In this document: positions 63,893 through 64,000 of the stretch, piece after piece
Layout: each line of letters begins with the position of its first letter
Numbering within the stretch: position 1 is the stretch's first letter
Program-made: the position numbers and the translations under genes
Notes under the pieces: generated by a model
What the model was told of the DNA's origin: nothing
Database searches by the model: none
Seen by the model: the letters and a program-made list of their open reading frames with translations, nothing else
Assembly (NCBI RefSeq): GCF_902498185.1
Contig: NZ_CABVIX010000003.1
Span: forward strand, 428,732 to 492,731
Source: Pseudomonas fluorescens
GTDB lineage: Bacteria > Pseudomonadota > Gammaproteobacteria > Pseudomonadales > Pseudomonadaceae
Direction of reading: 5' to 3'
Length of the DNA stretch: 64,000 bases

Positions 63893-64000
63893 ATGGTCAA
63901 GCCTCACGGGCAATTAGTATGGGTTAGCTCAACGCCTCACAGCGCTTACACACCCCACCTATCAACGTCGTAGTCTTCGACGGCCCTTCAGGGAGCTCAA
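63893..64000 (-). rRNA. rrl: 23S ribosomal RNA, 3' end (partial)
   Basis: The minus strand has the 23S end: TTGAGCTCCCTGAAGGGCCG, GTTGATAGGTGGGGTGTGTA, GCGTTGAGCTAACCCATAC and GCCCGTGAGGCTTGACCAT. The gene continues beyond base 64000. The 148-bp 23S-5S spacer (63745-63892) holds no tRNA. Confidence 0.95.

Noticed and set aside
1..64000. CRISPR array, prophage or integrase
   Set aside because: No regular repeat-spacer pattern, phage structural gene or intact integrase was seen; the only mobile DNA is the IS3 remnant.

Overview
The window is chromosomal DNA from a GC-rich gammaproteobacterium, almost certainly a Pseudomonas of the P. putida group. The pointers are the Pseudomonas-restricted small families (DUF3509, DUF3094, DUF1780, PP0621), a short LOV photoreceptor whose photoactive Cys53 sits in the same context as in PpSB1-LOV, REP elements of P. 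putida type, the gene order pilA-pilC-pilD-coaE-yacG, and the homogentisate operon with an IclR-type regulator. All assignments come from reading the sequence; no database search was possible.

Bases 1-4372 hold a FUSC-type exporter (cut by the window edge) with its outer-membrane partner, a divergent LysR regulator and a 2-hydroxyacid dehydrogenase. Bases 4405-5520 are a decayed O-antigen glucosylation (gtr-like) locus: a glucosyltransferase-II fragment fused by deletion to the C-terminal half of a GT2 glycosyltransferase.

Bases 5526-29241 are ordinary core/accessory metabolism: EamA exporter, AraC regulator, a DUF3325/PepSY/DUF3649 membrane operon of the kind linked to siderophore use, HPF, PsiE, SOS-controlled yebG with a near-perfect LexA box, leucine dehydrogenase, the tyrosine/phenylalanine catabolic operon hmgA-fahA-maiA with HmgR and a 17-bp palindromic operator, an SDR, an alpha/beta hydrolase, flavodoxin, and then a light-sensing group (short LOV protein, PilZ-like protein, LitR/PplR-type MerR regulator). 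FolM, DUF1244, HopJ, a GNAT enzyme, FabV, a cytochrome b561/PepSY pair and another GNAT enzyme follow.

Bases 29242-35596 look like a small, partly decayed island that ends at tRNA-Thr(CGT): IS3-family remnant, KTSC protein, class II Fic protein, arsRBC with a 23-codon leftover, Lrp/LysE pair, a gene fragment, and a highly structured leader-like non-coding stretch.

Bases 35597-63492 return to core genes: pilA-pilC-pilD-coaE-yacG, DUF1780, DUF3094, ndh, a four-gene tRNA operon (Asn-Pro-Lys-Pro) with a strong promoter, clpB with a heat-shock promoter, rluD-yfiH, bamD, thiO, a minor-pilin cluster, the tightly coupled ribF-ileS-lspA-fkpB-ispH operon, murJ divergent from rpsT, and a PqiA/PqiA/MCE lipid-transport operon. 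The window ends in the 3' part of an rRNA operon (5S and the end of 23S) transcribed leftward.

The parts most worth a second look are the LOV/PilZ/MerR group, the structured leader near tRNA-Thr, the stop-less fimT-like gene lying antisense to ispH, the gtr scar, and the duplicated HmgR operator.
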